Shown here one piece after another: positions 46,301-55,449 of a stretch of DNA of 64,000 bases. The notes below the pieces were generated by a model that made no database searches, was not told the DNA's origin, and saw only the letters and a list, made by a program, of their open reading frames with translations. Origin of the DNA: Taibaiella koreensis (lineage in GTDB: Bacteria > Bacteroidota > Bacteroidia > Chitinophagales > Chitinophagaceae); assembly GCF_003545715.1 (NCBI RefSeq), contig NZ_QVNU01000006.1, positions 124,001-188,000 on the forward strand, written 5' to 3'. The position numbers and the translations under genes are program-made. Position 1 is the stretch's first letter; every line of letters begins with the position of its first letter.

Positions 46301-46792
46301 AGCATGCTCTACGCGCACAACGCCCTGCTGCCGGTCGCCTACGTAAAGAATGCGAAGCTGGGAGAAGTATATTATAATGGCTTCGAGGAAGCGCCTTCTG
46401 GCGCGATAGCTACGGCCAAATATGGCTCCTATGGCTATAGCGGTGTATTTACCATCGCCGGACTGGCACTCGCGCCGGGCACCTATCTGAAAACCTGGTG
46501 GCAGTTTGACGGTACAGATTGGACCTATCAGTCCGAAACGCTGTACCACAACGGTATTGCAAGCATCCAGGTCGGCAATGGCAGCATTATCGACGAGGTG
46601 GCTATTCGACCGATTGCTTCATCGCTTACTAGCTACTCCAATGAACCTGGCGTAGGAATAAAGGCCAAAGTGGGCGATAACGGCATCGGGACCAAATTTG
46701 AATTCGATGGCCTGGGCCGGCTCCGTTATGTCAAAGATCATTTTGATAACATCCTTAAAAAGAACGACTATCAATACCAGGTAGCTCAATAA
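43373..46792 (+). CDS. Large exported RHS/YD-repeat-like protein
   Basis: 1139-aa protein with a signal peptide (MKQLFKVGLLAVCCGLFG ... KANAQAQ). N-terminal beta-rich repeats begin with GNYNLNLSTGQVGITVPLFT and LNYDHKGIQVDERATSAGQN, which is the SpvB-like/RHS start found in Bacteroidota. YD-type repeats appear in the last third (TYNTTGQLSELTDETDRSFS, EFDGLGRLRYVKDHFDN). The protein lacks the RHS core signature and toxin tip; it ends just before the second RHS gene, 11 bp away. It likely acts with that gene as a surface or shell partner. Confidence 0.87.
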   Translation: MKQLFKVGLLAVCCGLFGLVKANAQAQDPSAKIERQIKPDPEAGNLGKYGNYNLNLSTGQVGITVPLFTLSGATIQYPISLNYDHKGIQVDERATSAGQNWVISLMGNISKTMNGWSDEKPSIGFNANYAAITGNNLPGTNYNPASFNDLYYRATVGFLDLQADNFTFSFNGRSGKFFFNPEDGQYYTIPYSKLKIEKIPVPNDGDYFILTDEEGYRYTFDRKVKTSFESTSSGDAFTNDIYDGHWYLTKITNPDDITEIELEYIQDNLLLDVNKYSYTERYLQAIQSIGGPNCSSSTSPYLELSGGSTSNTTIHYGSLLVSRIKTPFEDLRMAYAPRNDESLRIDSMVLVRKDNTLKQGYKFYHGYYASANKLRLDSIELFDNTGSINKHKFFYNPGNILPINSKGKDHWGYAYTLNNVSSLFPKMWYTMQYIGDVDRSATNVTLNGVLNKIVYPTGGATEFEYELNDYGRIGKNSPAGNVSVAVLGTGGTQCMRRTTQDGAGTTTCTFTTAISGVVHFATKRDNCDGNPPNGGQNCTIEPCQTQMTLNGPGLPVNTSLNGASTVWKEIDMFLAAGTYTITITTFETLDYGKVMVTYPVVQGYSYKPNAGGLRIKSIKNYDQFSGYTVRKFSYTDPIDPSRSSGIVPREPEYTYTSRSGSDCTGNAAPACNTTKIYVNLTSECNSSIVFSDGSPVSYTRVLETIGNNGEGGSIDHRFSFFNDAQDAIFPYNAPTDYSWRRGLPINTVYLSASNVPVKEEINEYVNSATNFADVKSAKFGFLMNCPYRAYQVELTYALTHAISQWSYLSKSTTKTYLNGGTQSEETSYFYDNPDHIQLTRTQTTASDGSIKVQRITYPLDYATSASGDAMTSALDQLKHQNRLGVPISETESVIKGGQEYILGSALTTYKIFPSGRVYPWKSFSLETTAAIPYLNLATSTGTAFSQDSRYHFNAEYRTYNTTGQLSELTDETDRSFSMLYAHNALLPVAYVKNAKLGEVYYNGFEEAPSGAIATAKYGSYGYSGVFTIAGLALAPGTYLKTWWQFDGTDWTYQSETLYHNGIASIQVGNGSIIDEVAIRPIASSLTSYSNEPGVGIKAKVGDNGIGTKFEFDGLGRLRYVKDHFDNILKKNDYQYQVAQ

Positions 46793-46803
46793 ATAGTTTA
46801 TCC

Positions 46804-49800
46804 ATGAAATCAGCTATAAATATTACGCGCCTTGTACTGCTTACTTTATTGACCGGGCCCTTAGCGGCAACGGCCCAGCAGCTAAGCGATCCTACGACCA
46901 ATATACCGCAGACGCCCGTCAGCAACTCCGGACCGGTGACCTATCCTTACCTGCACGACGAACCGGCAGACCGGCTGTACAATGCGGTTACGACACAGGC
47001 ACCTTATGTGCCGGTCAAGAGCTGGCCGCCGCCCGCAGAGGCCTACCAGCAAAGTAAGGAGCTGGTCGATGGCCTGGGCCGCCCGTTGCAGACCGTCTTA
47101 CGGAAAGCCCATGCCACCGGTGCCGATATCGTACAGCCGCATGTTTACGATGAATTGGGCCGGGAGCAGTACCAATACCTGCCCTACACCAGGCAGCCTT
47201 TTCTGTCAGATGGTATAGCAGATCATGTAGCTTACTACAACCTGAGTAATTTTTACAATGGTGCAGGAGAGCCACCTTATAGCCGGGTAGAAACCGAAAG
47301 TTCTCCATTGAACAGGGTTTTGCGAAAGTCTGCGCCGGGCGCCGGCTGGGTAGGCGCCGGAAGAGGAATCCGCCACGAATACCGCTTTAACGAAGCCAAT
47401 GAGATCAGGCTGTGGACTATCGGTAACGCAGCAACCGATCTGCCCGTCTCCAATGGCTTTTATAATGCCGGGGAGATCAGCATCGTAACAACTACCGACG
47501 AAGACGGGAAGTTCGGCATTGAATATAAAGACAAGGAAGGCCGGATCGTACTGAAGAAAGTGTACATGTACGACAACCATCAGCCGCAGACGGCCCATAA
47601 TGGCTACGCCTGTACCTATTATGTCTATGATGACATGCAACGGCTGCGCTATATGATCCCGCCGATGGCTGTGGAACAACATACTGAATCGGGCAATACC
47701 TGGAGCATCTCTGCTGCTGTAGCGGACGGTCTTTGCTATAGCTATTTGTACGATGCCCGTGGCCGTAGGGTAGAGAAAAAGACACCGGGAAAAGAAGTGG
47801 AATACTATATCTATGATAAACGAGACCGATTGGTTCTCTACCAGGATGGTAATCTTAGGGCGAAGCAAAATTGGACCTTCCATACTTATGATGCCCTGGA
47901 CCGGGAACTATCGAGTGGCTTGATGGTGGGCAGCCTAGGTCGTGGGCAGACCGCCGATTATATAGACAACAATACCACCTGGCCCAATACCGATCTGCTG
48001 TACTACCTTAAGACATATGACCTTTACCAAGTCTATCCACCAGAGAATCTTGCCGGCTGCATCCTGTTGCGTTATACCTATTATGATGAATATGGCAAGC
48101 TGTCTGGTTTCAACTTCGATGCAGGTCAATTCACGGGGCAAGTACCCGTGGGTGATCCGAAGATCGTATATCCTAAAATTGCTTCGACGACTAAGGGCTC
48201 GGTAACAGGCACCATGCAAAAAATAATAACATCTGATAATAGTGTAGGCGATTGGTTGACGACGGTCAATTATTACGATGACAAGGGCCGCCTGCTGCAA
48301 TCACAAGCGCAAAACAGTAAAGGCGGCCTGGACATCAGCTCCAATATTTATTATTTCCAGGGTGCGCTCTGGCGCAATATCCTACGGCATGAGCAGCCCA
48401 ATGCGAAGCCGGTAGCCGGCGCTACAGATGGCGCGCATACCCAGATCAAACTCATCACCACCTCCGACCGCAATATGGGCAGCAATGGCGGAACGCAGTT
48501 GATACAGATCACGCAGCAGATCGACGGCGGTATCGAATATACCCTGGCCGGCTATTCTTACGATCATATGGGCCGCCTGGTCACCAAGCAGACGCCTGCA
48601 GGTAATACCCTGCAGGAGTATAATGTACGTGGCTTCCTCAACCATATCGATGTGGCCAATGCCAATAACGATCCGGACAGCACGCACTTATTCGAAGAAA
48701 ACTTATACTATGATCAGGGGTTTGGCAACCGGCTGTTTAACGGCAATATAGCAGGCATTACCTGGCGCAAGGCCGGCAATAATGCACCTGTAGAGGCTTA
48801 CGGTTACAGCTACGATAACCTGAACCGGCTCAGCCATGCCGAATACCGGCAAAAAAACACCCTGAACCAATGGTCCCATGCTGCCTACGATTATACCGCC
48901 TCCGGCATCGATTACGATGCCAATGGCAATATCCTGCACATGAACCAGCGGGGCATCGATCCGCCGGGGATCAATACCCCGATCGACATGGACCAGCTGA
49001 CCTATACCTATGCGCCGGCTAGCAATCGTCTGGTGAAAGTGCAGGATGCAGTGGCGCCATCTGCAACAATGTCGCTGCCCGATTTCAAAGACAATGCCAA
49101 CTCGGCCCAGGAGTACAGCTACGACCCCAACGGCAATATGCTCACCGATGCCAATAAAGGTATCAACAACCCAATTACCTATAACTATCTGAACAAGCCG
49201 TCATTTATAGTACTTCCACAGGGTGAAATTGGCTATTACAGTGACGCTTCCGGAGTTCGCATCCAAAAAAGACTCAAGACCTATAGCACGGGTATGAAGG
49301 ATATATATGATTATATTGGTAACTTCGTCTACAAGAATGACACCCTTCAATACATAACAAATAGTGAAGGAAGAGCTAGACCAGTTGTCAATAGCACGGG
49401 ACAGACAAAGTTTGTTTACGATTATTTTGTAAAAGATCACCTGGGCAATGTGCGCAGCACGGTTAATGCAACACCCATCGATGAAATTTACCTGGCCCGG
49501 CACGAAATAGCCCTGGCCGGTATAGAACAAATGGTCTTTGACAATATACCCGCCGTGCGCGACAGCAAACCCGGAAGTAACGATCCCGAAGACCGTATGG
49601 CCGCCAAATTGAACGGCAGCGATAAAAAGGTAGGAACGGCTATTATGCTGAAGACCATGCCCGGTGACCGCTTTATCGTTAAATCGGATGCCTTTTATGA
49701 AGGTGGCTTCAAGCCCAACGGCGATAGCGGACCGGAGGCGATGGTGGAATCATTAATGAGCGCTTTATTAGGCGGCAATACCTACGCCGGTGTGCCCATC

Positions 49801-51132
49801 GCAGAACTGCCCGAAAATGTACGGATCGTTAAAAATGCTTTGTCAAATCCTTCGCTGATCGGTCAGCTCAATAAACTGTCTGCCAACGATGATCCGGAGC
49901 GTCCGAAGGCGCATTTAAATGTGCTGTTCTTTGATAAGAAGCTACAGCTGGTAGAGCGGGGAAGCAGCGTTACTCAGGTACCTTCCGGCGGAATTAACGG
50001 CTGGAATACTTTTGGACCAATACCTGAATTCAATGGCCCCCCAGATATTGGTGTAGTGAGCAATGGGGAGGGTTATGTATTGGTATATGTCGATAACCAG
50101 AGCATCGGCAAAGATGTATGGTTTGACAACATCATGATCGAGCACTATACTGGCAAAATATTAGAAGAAGACCATTATTATCCGCATGGACTTGCAGTGA
50201 ATATAGACCGGGATTTAAATCACAAAGATCAGCCGTTTAAGTATAATGGTAAAGAACTGGAAAAACACTTTGGACTTGAAATGTATGATTACGGTGCAAG
50301 GATGCAAGACCCTCAATTGGGCGTTTGGCATGCTATTGATCCAATGGCTGAGAAATTTCCGTACGAATCACCATTTGTATATGCGGGTAATAATCCTGTA
50401 AGAAATATAGACCTTGGTGGTAATCTAAAACTAACGTATGATGCAGCGGAGCTTAGGCGGTTGGGTGTAGCTCAAAGTGACCTAAATACCTTTAGAACTA
50501 TTGTAGCAAACGTTGGAAATATGCTCCACGACAATCCTCAGGCTTTAGACGTAATGTCAAAGACCACAGGTTTAAGTCCGGGTACCATCTTAAATGATCT
50601 AAAGCCTGGTAATGGTCCTGATGTAAATTTGACGGAGTATCTTCCAGGGGCTAGAGGGGGCAAGAGTGGTATCGTAATCGATTCAAAAATGGTAACGTAC
50701 TTATCAAAAGTTCCAGTTGGTTCGGATGAATACAATAATCAGCTTTTAGGATTAGGGACAACCTTATTACATGAGTACGATCATTATGGTGATCAAACTA
50801 CTAATGGAGGAAATACAGGTAACTTCAATGTATCAACCACTACTGATGCTAAAGGCAACACCAAAACAGAAAGAAAAGTAGCCAAGGATTCGAAGGAAGC
50901 AGGTACACAATACTATAAAACTTCACTAACTGGAGAACGTGGACATGACGTCGATGTTTATGGATTTGGCGTTAATGTTACATCTCGTCGAGAGAATGGG
51001 AAATTTGATATTACTCCTGCTGCGAACAACAAGTATCCAACACTGAATCAAACAAATGTTCCACAAATTCCTACTGAGATTCCGTCAAACGTAAAAAACA
51101 ACAATATTTCACACACCTTAGGATTGGACTAA
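46804..51132 (+). CDS. DUF6443 RHS-repeat protein with C-terminal zinc-peptidase-like toxin tip
   Basis: 1442-aa protein. Signal peptide (LVLLTLLTGPLAATAQQ), then a DUF6443 domain (about 30-180; SKELVDGLGRPLQTVLRKAH), many YD repeats, and the RHS core region ending near residue 1205 (YGARMQDPQLGVWHAIDPMA, FVYAGNNPVRNIDLGG). An unusual insertion of about 180 residues sits between DHLGNVRSTVNATPID and the end of the core. The variable tip (about 1206-1442) has LLHEYDHYGDQTTNGG with HExxH at 1323-1327, and later GERGHDVDVYGFGVN. The tip is more AT-rich than the shell. It is most likely a metallopeptidase toxin released from the RHS cage. Export pathway unknown. Confidence 0.92.
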   Translation: MKSAINITRLVLLTLLTGPLAATAQQLSDPTTNIPQTPVSNSGPVTYPYLHDEPADRLYNAVTTQAPYVPVKSWPPPAEAYQQSKELVDGLGRPLQTVLRKAHATGADIVQPHVYDELGREQYQYLPYTRQPFLSDGIADHVAYYNLSNFYNGAGEPPYSRVETESSPLNRVLRKSAPGAGWVGAGRGIRHEYRFNEANEIRLWTIGNAATDLPVSNGFYNAGEISIVTTTDEDGKFGIEYKDKEGRIVLKKVYMYDNHQPQTAHNGYACTYYVYDDMQRLRYMIPPMAVEQHTESGNTWSISAAVADGLCYSYLYDARGRRVEKKTPGKEVEYYIYDKRDRLVLYQDGNLRAKQNWTFHTYDALDRELSSGLMVGSLGRGQTADYIDNNTTWPNTDLLYYLKTYDLYQVYPPENLAGCILLRYTYYDEYGKLSGFNFDAGQFTGQVPVGDPKIVYPKIASTTKGSVTGTMQKIITSDNSVGDWLTTVNYYDDKGRLLQSQAQNSKGGLDISSNIYYFQGALWRNILRHEQPNAKPVAGATDGAHTQIKLITTSDRNMGSNGGTQLIQITQQIDGGIEYTLAGYSYDHMGRLVTKQTPAGNTLQEYNVRGFLNHIDVANANNDPDSTHLFEENLYYDQGFGNRLFNGNIAGITWRKAGNNAPVEAYGYSYDNLNRLSHAEYRQKNTLNQWSHAAYDYTASGIDYDANGNILHMNQRGIDPPGINTPIDMDQLTYTYAPASNRLVKVQDAVAPSATMSLPDFKDNANSAQEYSYDPNGNMLTDANKGINNPITYNYLNKPSFIVLPQGEIGYYSDASGVRIQKRLKTYSTGMKDIYDYIGNFVYKNDTLQYITNSEGRARPVVNSTGQTKFVYDYFVKDHLGNVRSTVNATPIDEIYLARHEIALAGIEQMVFDNIPAVRDSKPGSNDPEDRMAAKLNGSDKKVGTAIMLKTMPGDRFIVKSDAFYEGGFKPNGDSGPEAMVESLMSALLGGNTYAGVPIAELPENVRIVKNALSNPSLIGQLNKLSANDDPERPKAHLNVLFFDKKLQLVERGSSVTQVPSGGINGWNTFGPIPEFNGPPDIGVVSNGEGYVLVYVDNQSIGKDVWFDNIMIEHYTGKILEEDHYYPHGLAVNIDRDLNHKDQPFKYNGKELEKHFGLEMYDYGARMQDPQLGVWHAIDPMAEKFPYESPFVYAGNNPVRNIDLGGNLKLTYDAAELRRLGVAQSDLNTFRTIVANVGNMLHDNPQALDVMSKTTGLSPGTILNDLKPGNGPDVNLTEYLPGARGGKSGIVIDSKMVTYLSKVPVGSDEYNNQLLGLGTTLLHEYDHYGDQTTNGGNTGNFNVSTTTDAKGNTKTERKVAKDSKEAGTQYYKTSLTGERGHDVDVYGFGVNVTSRRENGKFDITPAANNKYPTLNQTNVPQIPTEIPSNVKNNNISHTLGLD

Positions 51133-51133
51133 T

Positions 51134-51760
51134 ATGAGAAACCAAATTTTTAGCTTTTTAGCTATTGTATTCGCACTGACGCCGCAACTGTGCTTTTGTC
51201 AAGAGGAGACCAAGATATGGTCTGCGGCAGCGACTGCTATTTATAATAGACAATCGCATATTGTTTACTCAAAGGTAAATGAACCAATAGATCCGACTGT
51301 CTCCACAGAATCAATTGAAAAAATCAAGGCAAATGACCCATTTATAATGCGCATAAAACGAAAGCCCGAAAAGAACACGCAAGGCATGGCAAAGATAATA
51401 ACCTCTGAAATGCTCAAAAAGAATAGAACGGAAACAAAGTTCTATTTACCTAACCAAGAAACAAGCATCATAAAAATAGACACGTCAAATATTGACTTCT
51501 GTTTTGAATATGATGATAGTGCAACTGAAACTGAATTAAATAAGAAAAGGTCCTGCGATAAATATCCAACAGCAGAGATATCAACGAAATTGCTTTCGAT
51601 GTCCCAAATCATGTATTCCAAAGACAAGACAAAGGCCGTCTTATGGGGTGACTTCATATCGATTAATTATGATAAACAAGATGAAATTTGGGGCATGCTG
51701 CTTCGTAGAAATCGAGGTAAATGGACAGTTGTAGAATTAGTATTTGAGCCTTCACGCTAG
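51134..51760 (+). CDS. Exported protein, candidate immunity protein
   Basis: 208-aa protein with a signal peptide (IFSFLAIVFALTPQLCFCQ). The C-terminal part (KAVLWGDFISINYDKQDEIW, then LLRRNRGKWTVVELVFEPSR) resembles an NTF2-like or beta-rich end, but no family was recognised. It starts 1 bp after the RHS toxin stop and has the same AT-rich composition as the tip, so it probably moved with it. Position makes it the first candidate for the cognate immunity protein, acting in the periplasm. Confidence 0.75.
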   Translation: MRNQIFSFLAIVFALTPQLCFCQEETKIWSAAATAIYNRQSHIVYSKVNEPIDPTVSTESIEKIKANDPFIMRIKRKPEKNTQGMAKIITSEMLKKNRTETKFYLPNQETSIIKIDTSNIDFCFEYDDSATETELNKKRSCDKYPTAEISTKLLSMSQIMYSKDKTKAVLWGDFISINYDKQDEIWGMLLRRNRGKWTVVELVFEPSR

Positions 51761-51875
51761 TCCTAATGGTATAGTTAACAAAGTGGACTTATCACTTTTG
51801 AGCAAAAAATTTGTTCAATAGCTATCCTCAGTAATCATTTTACTTCCAAGGTCTACAATAGCACCTGATATAAAC

Positions 51876-52445
51876 ATGAAACGGTTTTTGTGTTCTGCCA
51901 TTATCGTTCTGATGTGCATCTCAAATGTCAACTCTCAAAAATTTGAGCAGAGTTTGTTTAGACAGTTGTGTAATAAGCTAATTGAGGAGAATAAGGCTTT
52001 TATTCTAAGAAAGGAACTAGTAGGTACGGAGCTGCTGACAGATCCTATAAGCGGCGAACAAACAATTGCGTATGGTCCCGCATCAAAAGCCCTTGATAAA
52101 TTTAAATGTTTATCAAAACAACAACAAGTTGATATATTGTCAGCTACTGATTTACCAATATTTCCGCTGAAAGATACATTCATCATTTTCGATCCAAACA
52201 ACTTCTTTACGACTGGAATACATTATAAATCAGAGGAGGTGTTTTTCCTAACAGATGATCAAGCGAACAAAAAAAGTCAATCGAAAAGCTTCCAGCTATA
52301 TCAAATTGGCACAAGGGACAACAGTCTTATTCTTTCTTTTCCATCTTCGCAAAGTGATGAATTCTATAATTTCCAATTTGGGTTAAAAGCCCAGGACATC
52401 TCTGTTAAATTAACTAGGGTCGACAAAGCGCGTCTCAAAGAATAA
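51876..52445 (+). CDS. Exported orphan protein downstream of the toxin
   Basis: 189-aa protein with a signal peptide (FLCSAIIVLMCISNVNSQ). The mature part is hydrophilic (FEQSLFRQLCNKLIEENKAF, PLKDTFIIFDPNNFFTTGIH). It is AT-rich like the toxin tip and ends at a strong terminator, so it may belong to the toxin-immunity transcript. No family is recognised. Confidence 0.7.
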   Translation: MKRFLCSAIIVLMCISNVNSQKFEQSLFRQLCNKLIEENKAFILRKELVGTELLTDPISGEQTIAYGPASKALDKFKCLSKQQQVDILSATDLPIFPLKDTFIIFDPNNFFTTGIHYKSEEVFFLTDDQANKKSQSKSFQLYQIGTRDNSLILSFPSSQSDEFYNFQFGLKAQDISVKLTRVDKARLKE

Positions 52446-52452
52446 CTAAAAC

Positions 52453-52484
52453 AAGCCGGCGCAGTATTACTGTGCCGGCTTTTT
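52453..52484 (+). terminator. Rho-independent terminator of the RHS/immunity transcript
   Basis: AAGCCGGCGCAG-TATTA-CTGTGCCGGCTT stem (12 bp, one G.T pair) followed by TTT and A-rich sequence, 8 bp after the stop codon. Confidence 0.9.
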
Positions 52485-52933
52485 AAAACACACCCTCAGA
52501 TACTACAAAGGTTTGAAATGCAACCAGCGTTATTAGTTGCAAAAAAAATGCGGGAAGCATCTATCATTCCTACAATGGAAAAATCTTTCCTTATCTCCAT
52601 TTGATTTTCCATTATTCGATAGTCTCGGTGTAACTAAGAATAAAAAGGAAATTCTATCTCCCATCATATCGTGCGATTTTAAATTTCTAAGATAACGCAG
52701 TTAGCCGAATGGCTCTTGGAACAGCCGTTGCATCTCTAAAGGAAATTTAAGTTGGCGGTAAATATGTAGAAATCAAAAGCGCATTTTGTTGAATGTTCGG
52801 TTTTAGATTTTTGCGAATTTATTTAAATGGTACTCTTTTTGTTCAAAAGTTATAGCAAAGATTATCCATTTAGTTAACTGTAAGGATGACCTATACCAAA
52901 TAGGGCTATCACAAATTGCCAGAGAAAAAATGT
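52485..52933. other. Gene-free AT-rich stretch
   Basis: About 450 bp with no plausible gene. Sequence is AT-rich with many short stop-containing frames. Probably contains the promoter for the genes starting at 52934. Confidence 0.4.
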
Positions 52934-53833
52934 ATGAATTCAAATGACGAGAAAGACTTTTTAAAGAGATTACTGAAATCAATAGAAAAGAGTTTTAGCA
53001 GCCGACAATATGATCCGGATTATGTCCAATTTTTAGAAGCAAGTGAAACCTCTTTTATCAGAATGAATAAAGAAGAGTTCACCACGACTTTCGAAGAATT
53101 TGGTGAAACATTTACGACCACTTTTGATGTACTCGGAATACTGGAAAACGTAGGTAGCTTGCATATAGAAGCGGCCATACTTCATTTCCAGAAGCGACAA
53201 GACCAACATAGTTTTGACCAGCTGATCAACAGCTATTACTATTTCATTTTGCTTCAGCTTCGGGCACAACGTGAACAGCTGCTTGCCAGCGCCGTGTTCC
53301 TGCCGGATATAGTGTTATCGATGCTACTCTCTGCCCTTTACTTTCCCCAAGATTTTCCTACGCTTGCTGACTACTTTAGTTTGTACAAGCAACAGGAGAA
53401 GGAACTATCTCCAAATTTAGCCGGTCGCAGCGCGGTCTATACACATTTGTTTCCGCTATATTCTTTTGTCGTAGAAAAAACCAATATAAACGACATTAAT
53501 ACTATTGCATCAGTAAGCACCAGCCCAGCGGCTAATATCTATCAGGCCGCTATGGATCATGTATTTTCAAGTGATGAAGACACCGTTTGCAATTGGGTAA
53601 ATGATATGGTTGCATTTCATATTGCAGGGAGCAAAGATGACTGGACTTTGCCCTTTAATAATCTGATCTGGCAATATTTCCCTGTCGAAATATTGTCGTT
53701 GTTGACATTAAGAGCAAAAAATGGTTTGTCAAACAATTTTATAAACAATCCCTTGATTAAAACCTTTATACCATTTATAGATCAGCAATTTGAGCTTTCC
53801 GAAAAGAGCCAGCTGCTAAGGTCCAGAGTTTAA
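52934..53833 (+). CDS. Cytoplasmic helical orphan protein, perhaps immunity-type
   Basis: 299-aa protein with no signal peptide or membrane helix. It is mainly helical (FLKRLLKSIEKSFSSRQYDP, HIEAAILHFQKRQDQHSFDQ). The C-terminal segment IWQYFPVEILSLLTLRAKNG is similar in style to large all-helical immunity proteins of polymorphic toxin systems such as Imm49, but that is a guess. The ATG at 52934 was chosen over TTG at 52916. It leads a new AT-rich group ending near 55281. Confidence 0.7.
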   Translation: MNSNDEKDFLKRLLKSIEKSFSSRQYDPDYVQFLEASETSFIRMNKEEFTTTFEEFGETFTTTFDVLGILENVGSLHIEAAILHFQKRQDQHSFDQLINSYYYFILLQLRAQREQLLASAVFLPDIVLSMLLSALYFPQDFPTLADYFSLYKQQEKELSPNLAGRSAVYTHLFPLYSFVVEKTNINDINTIASVSTSPAANIYQAAMDHVFSSDEDTVCNWVNDMVAFHIAGSKDDWTLPFNNLIWQYFPVEILSLLTLRAKNGLSNNFINNPLIKTFIPFIDQQFELSEKSQLLRSRV

Positions 53834-53845
53834 TAGAGAACCGTT

Positions 53846-54802
53846 ATGATAAAACAGGCAGCAACCATCATATTGTCAATGGCATTTACGATGTGCAAAG
53901 GACAAACCAACAACGGGGAAAATCAATTGGCCTCATTGTATAAGCAGGTCAGGTTTCGGGATCGGGCAGTAGAATATCGCACAAATATCGAGGTGGGCGC
54001 CTGCAATTTCGAGCTCCTGATCAATGATGTGCCGGTAGAACAATATTTCGGGGATGCCGAAGGCACAGTAAATACCAGTGTTCCAATAAATGACGCCATT
54101 TTGCAGACAGGCGCTCAGCACTGGAAGCTGATCGTTTATCCTGGCGAGCGGAAGGGCAAGCAACTCGAAGAGCTCTCGCCAAATGTGCTGATCGATATCG
54201 AGATCGAGAAAATAACAAAGGGCGGCAGCCAACAGGAAGCAGGCGCGGTAAAAAAGCTGGTAACTACGTCGCTTGTTAAAAGGGATGGCAGGGAGGTGTT
54301 TGCGGATGCCGGCAAAAGGATAGTTGTCTATGAAGGTTCCTTTCCTGCGTCGGTGCCATATAACATACCGGGTTGGACAAAAGGGCAGGATCTGCAAAAG
54401 GAAGATTCCCTGGCCTTGCAGCGTGAGGTATTGGCCTACTATCAAAAGTATGCCGGCTTTTATAACGAGAAAAACGTCGAAGGTATCTATTCGGCAGTCT
54501 TAGCCAAAGAACGGGAACGTGCACAGTACTTTTTCCTGGACGCCGAAGGATGTAAGGAAACTATAAAGGATTATAAAGAATTTCTGAGTTTTCCTTCGCC
54601 AAATGTCCTGCCTGTTGAGCACTACCGGATGCGGTTTTATGGCAACGGAAAGATCGTGGCTCTTGAGCGTACTGATCCACCCAATAAAGGCGAACCCGTA
54701 ACACGTATAGAATATAAAGACAAAAACGGCAAGACGGTTACCGAATTTATGTACTGCTACCTGATGCGCAATGCTTCAGGCCAACTTGAAATGATCCGAT
54801 GA
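53846..54802 (+). CDS. Exported orphan protein
   Basis: 318-aa protein with a signal peptide (AATIILSMAFTMCKGQT). The mature part is beta-rich with strands such as VGACNFELLINDVPVEQYFG and LIVYPGERKGKQLEEL, then a helical stretch (LQREVLAYYQKYAGFYNEKN). No family recognised. It is 12 bp after the 52934 gene and overlaps the next one by 4 bp (ATGA), so the three form an operon. Confidence 0.75.
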   Translation: MIKQAATIILSMAFTMCKGQTNNGENQLASLYKQVRFRDRAVEYRTNIEVGACNFELLINDVPVEQYFGDAEGTVNTSVPINDAILQTGAQHWKLIVYPGERKGKQLEELSPNVLIDIEIEKITKGGSQQEAGAVKKLVTTSLVKRDGREVFADAGKRIVVYEGSFPASVPYNIPGWTKGQDLQKEDSLALQREVLAYYQKYAGFYNEKNVEGIYSAVLAKERERAQYFFLDAEGCKETIKDYKEFLSFPSPNVLPVEHYRMRFYGNGKIVALERTDPPNKGEPVTRIEYKDKNGKTVTEFMYCYLMRNASGQLEMIR

Positions 54803-55281
54803 GTGTAGCAAGTAACAAAACACAATGGCAGAATTATGCAACATGTATTGGAACTTTTGCAATGCTAATAGCTTGCCTTACTTTTTTGCTTCCTTCGTGC
54901 GGTTCAGACCATACTAAGTTCATACCGACAACTGTCAGTAACTATTATCTGATTCAGAACCCACCTAAAGATAAAAGGGCTTTAATACAGAAAATTGCAG
55001 CCTTTATACAGGACAAGAGAAAAAAGGGAAACTACCGATCGGATAGTTATTTCTACCAATACTCACGAAATACGGCCTATTTTATCAGACACAAACCAGA
55101 CCCAGGTGGACACTTCAGTGAAGATTTCGATTTTTATGAGCAGGATAAGGTCGCATCGTTTGGCTTAATGCCCTGCCCGAACGATTCTCTCAAGCAGATA
55201 GGATTGCTCCGCTTTTTTAATAATTGGGGTAATTATTATCAGCCTGACACTTTGTTTAATGGATGTGATACTAATTTTTAA
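54799..55281 (+). CDS. Small lipoprotein-like exported protein
   Basis: 160-aa protein with a hydrophobic segment (FAMLIACLTFLLPSC about residues 19-33) ending in a lipobox-like LPSCG, so it is probably a lipoprotein. The mature part is rich in Tyr and charged residues (YYLIQNPPKDKRALIQKIAA, YFIRHKPDPGGHFSEDFDFY). Start overlaps the preceding stop (ATGA). Function unknown. Confidence 0.7.
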   Translation: MSVASNKTQWQNYATCIGTFAMLIACLTFLLPSCGSDHTKFIPTTVSNYYLIQNPPKDKRALIQKIAAFIQDKRKKGNYRSDSYFYQYSRNTAYFIRHKPDPGGHFSEDFDFYEQDKVASFGLMPCPNDSLKQIGLLRFFNNWGNYYQPDTLFNGCDTNF

Positions 55282-55449
55282 CGATGACTAGCTTTACCCC
55301 TCAAAAAAGAAATTTATGTTCATTATTAATAAGATGCCTCGTCAGATCTCGTAAACTGCATTTTTATGCTAAAACAAAAATTATGGCTTTTGGCGGACCA
55401 GTATAAGGAGGTACGAACATTACTTCAAAAACAATAGAATCGGAGAAAG

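Noticed and set aside
55366-55437. 23-codon frame starting MLKQKLWLLADQYKEVRTLL
   Set aside because: Plausible helix but too short, and no RBS, leader or homologue support.
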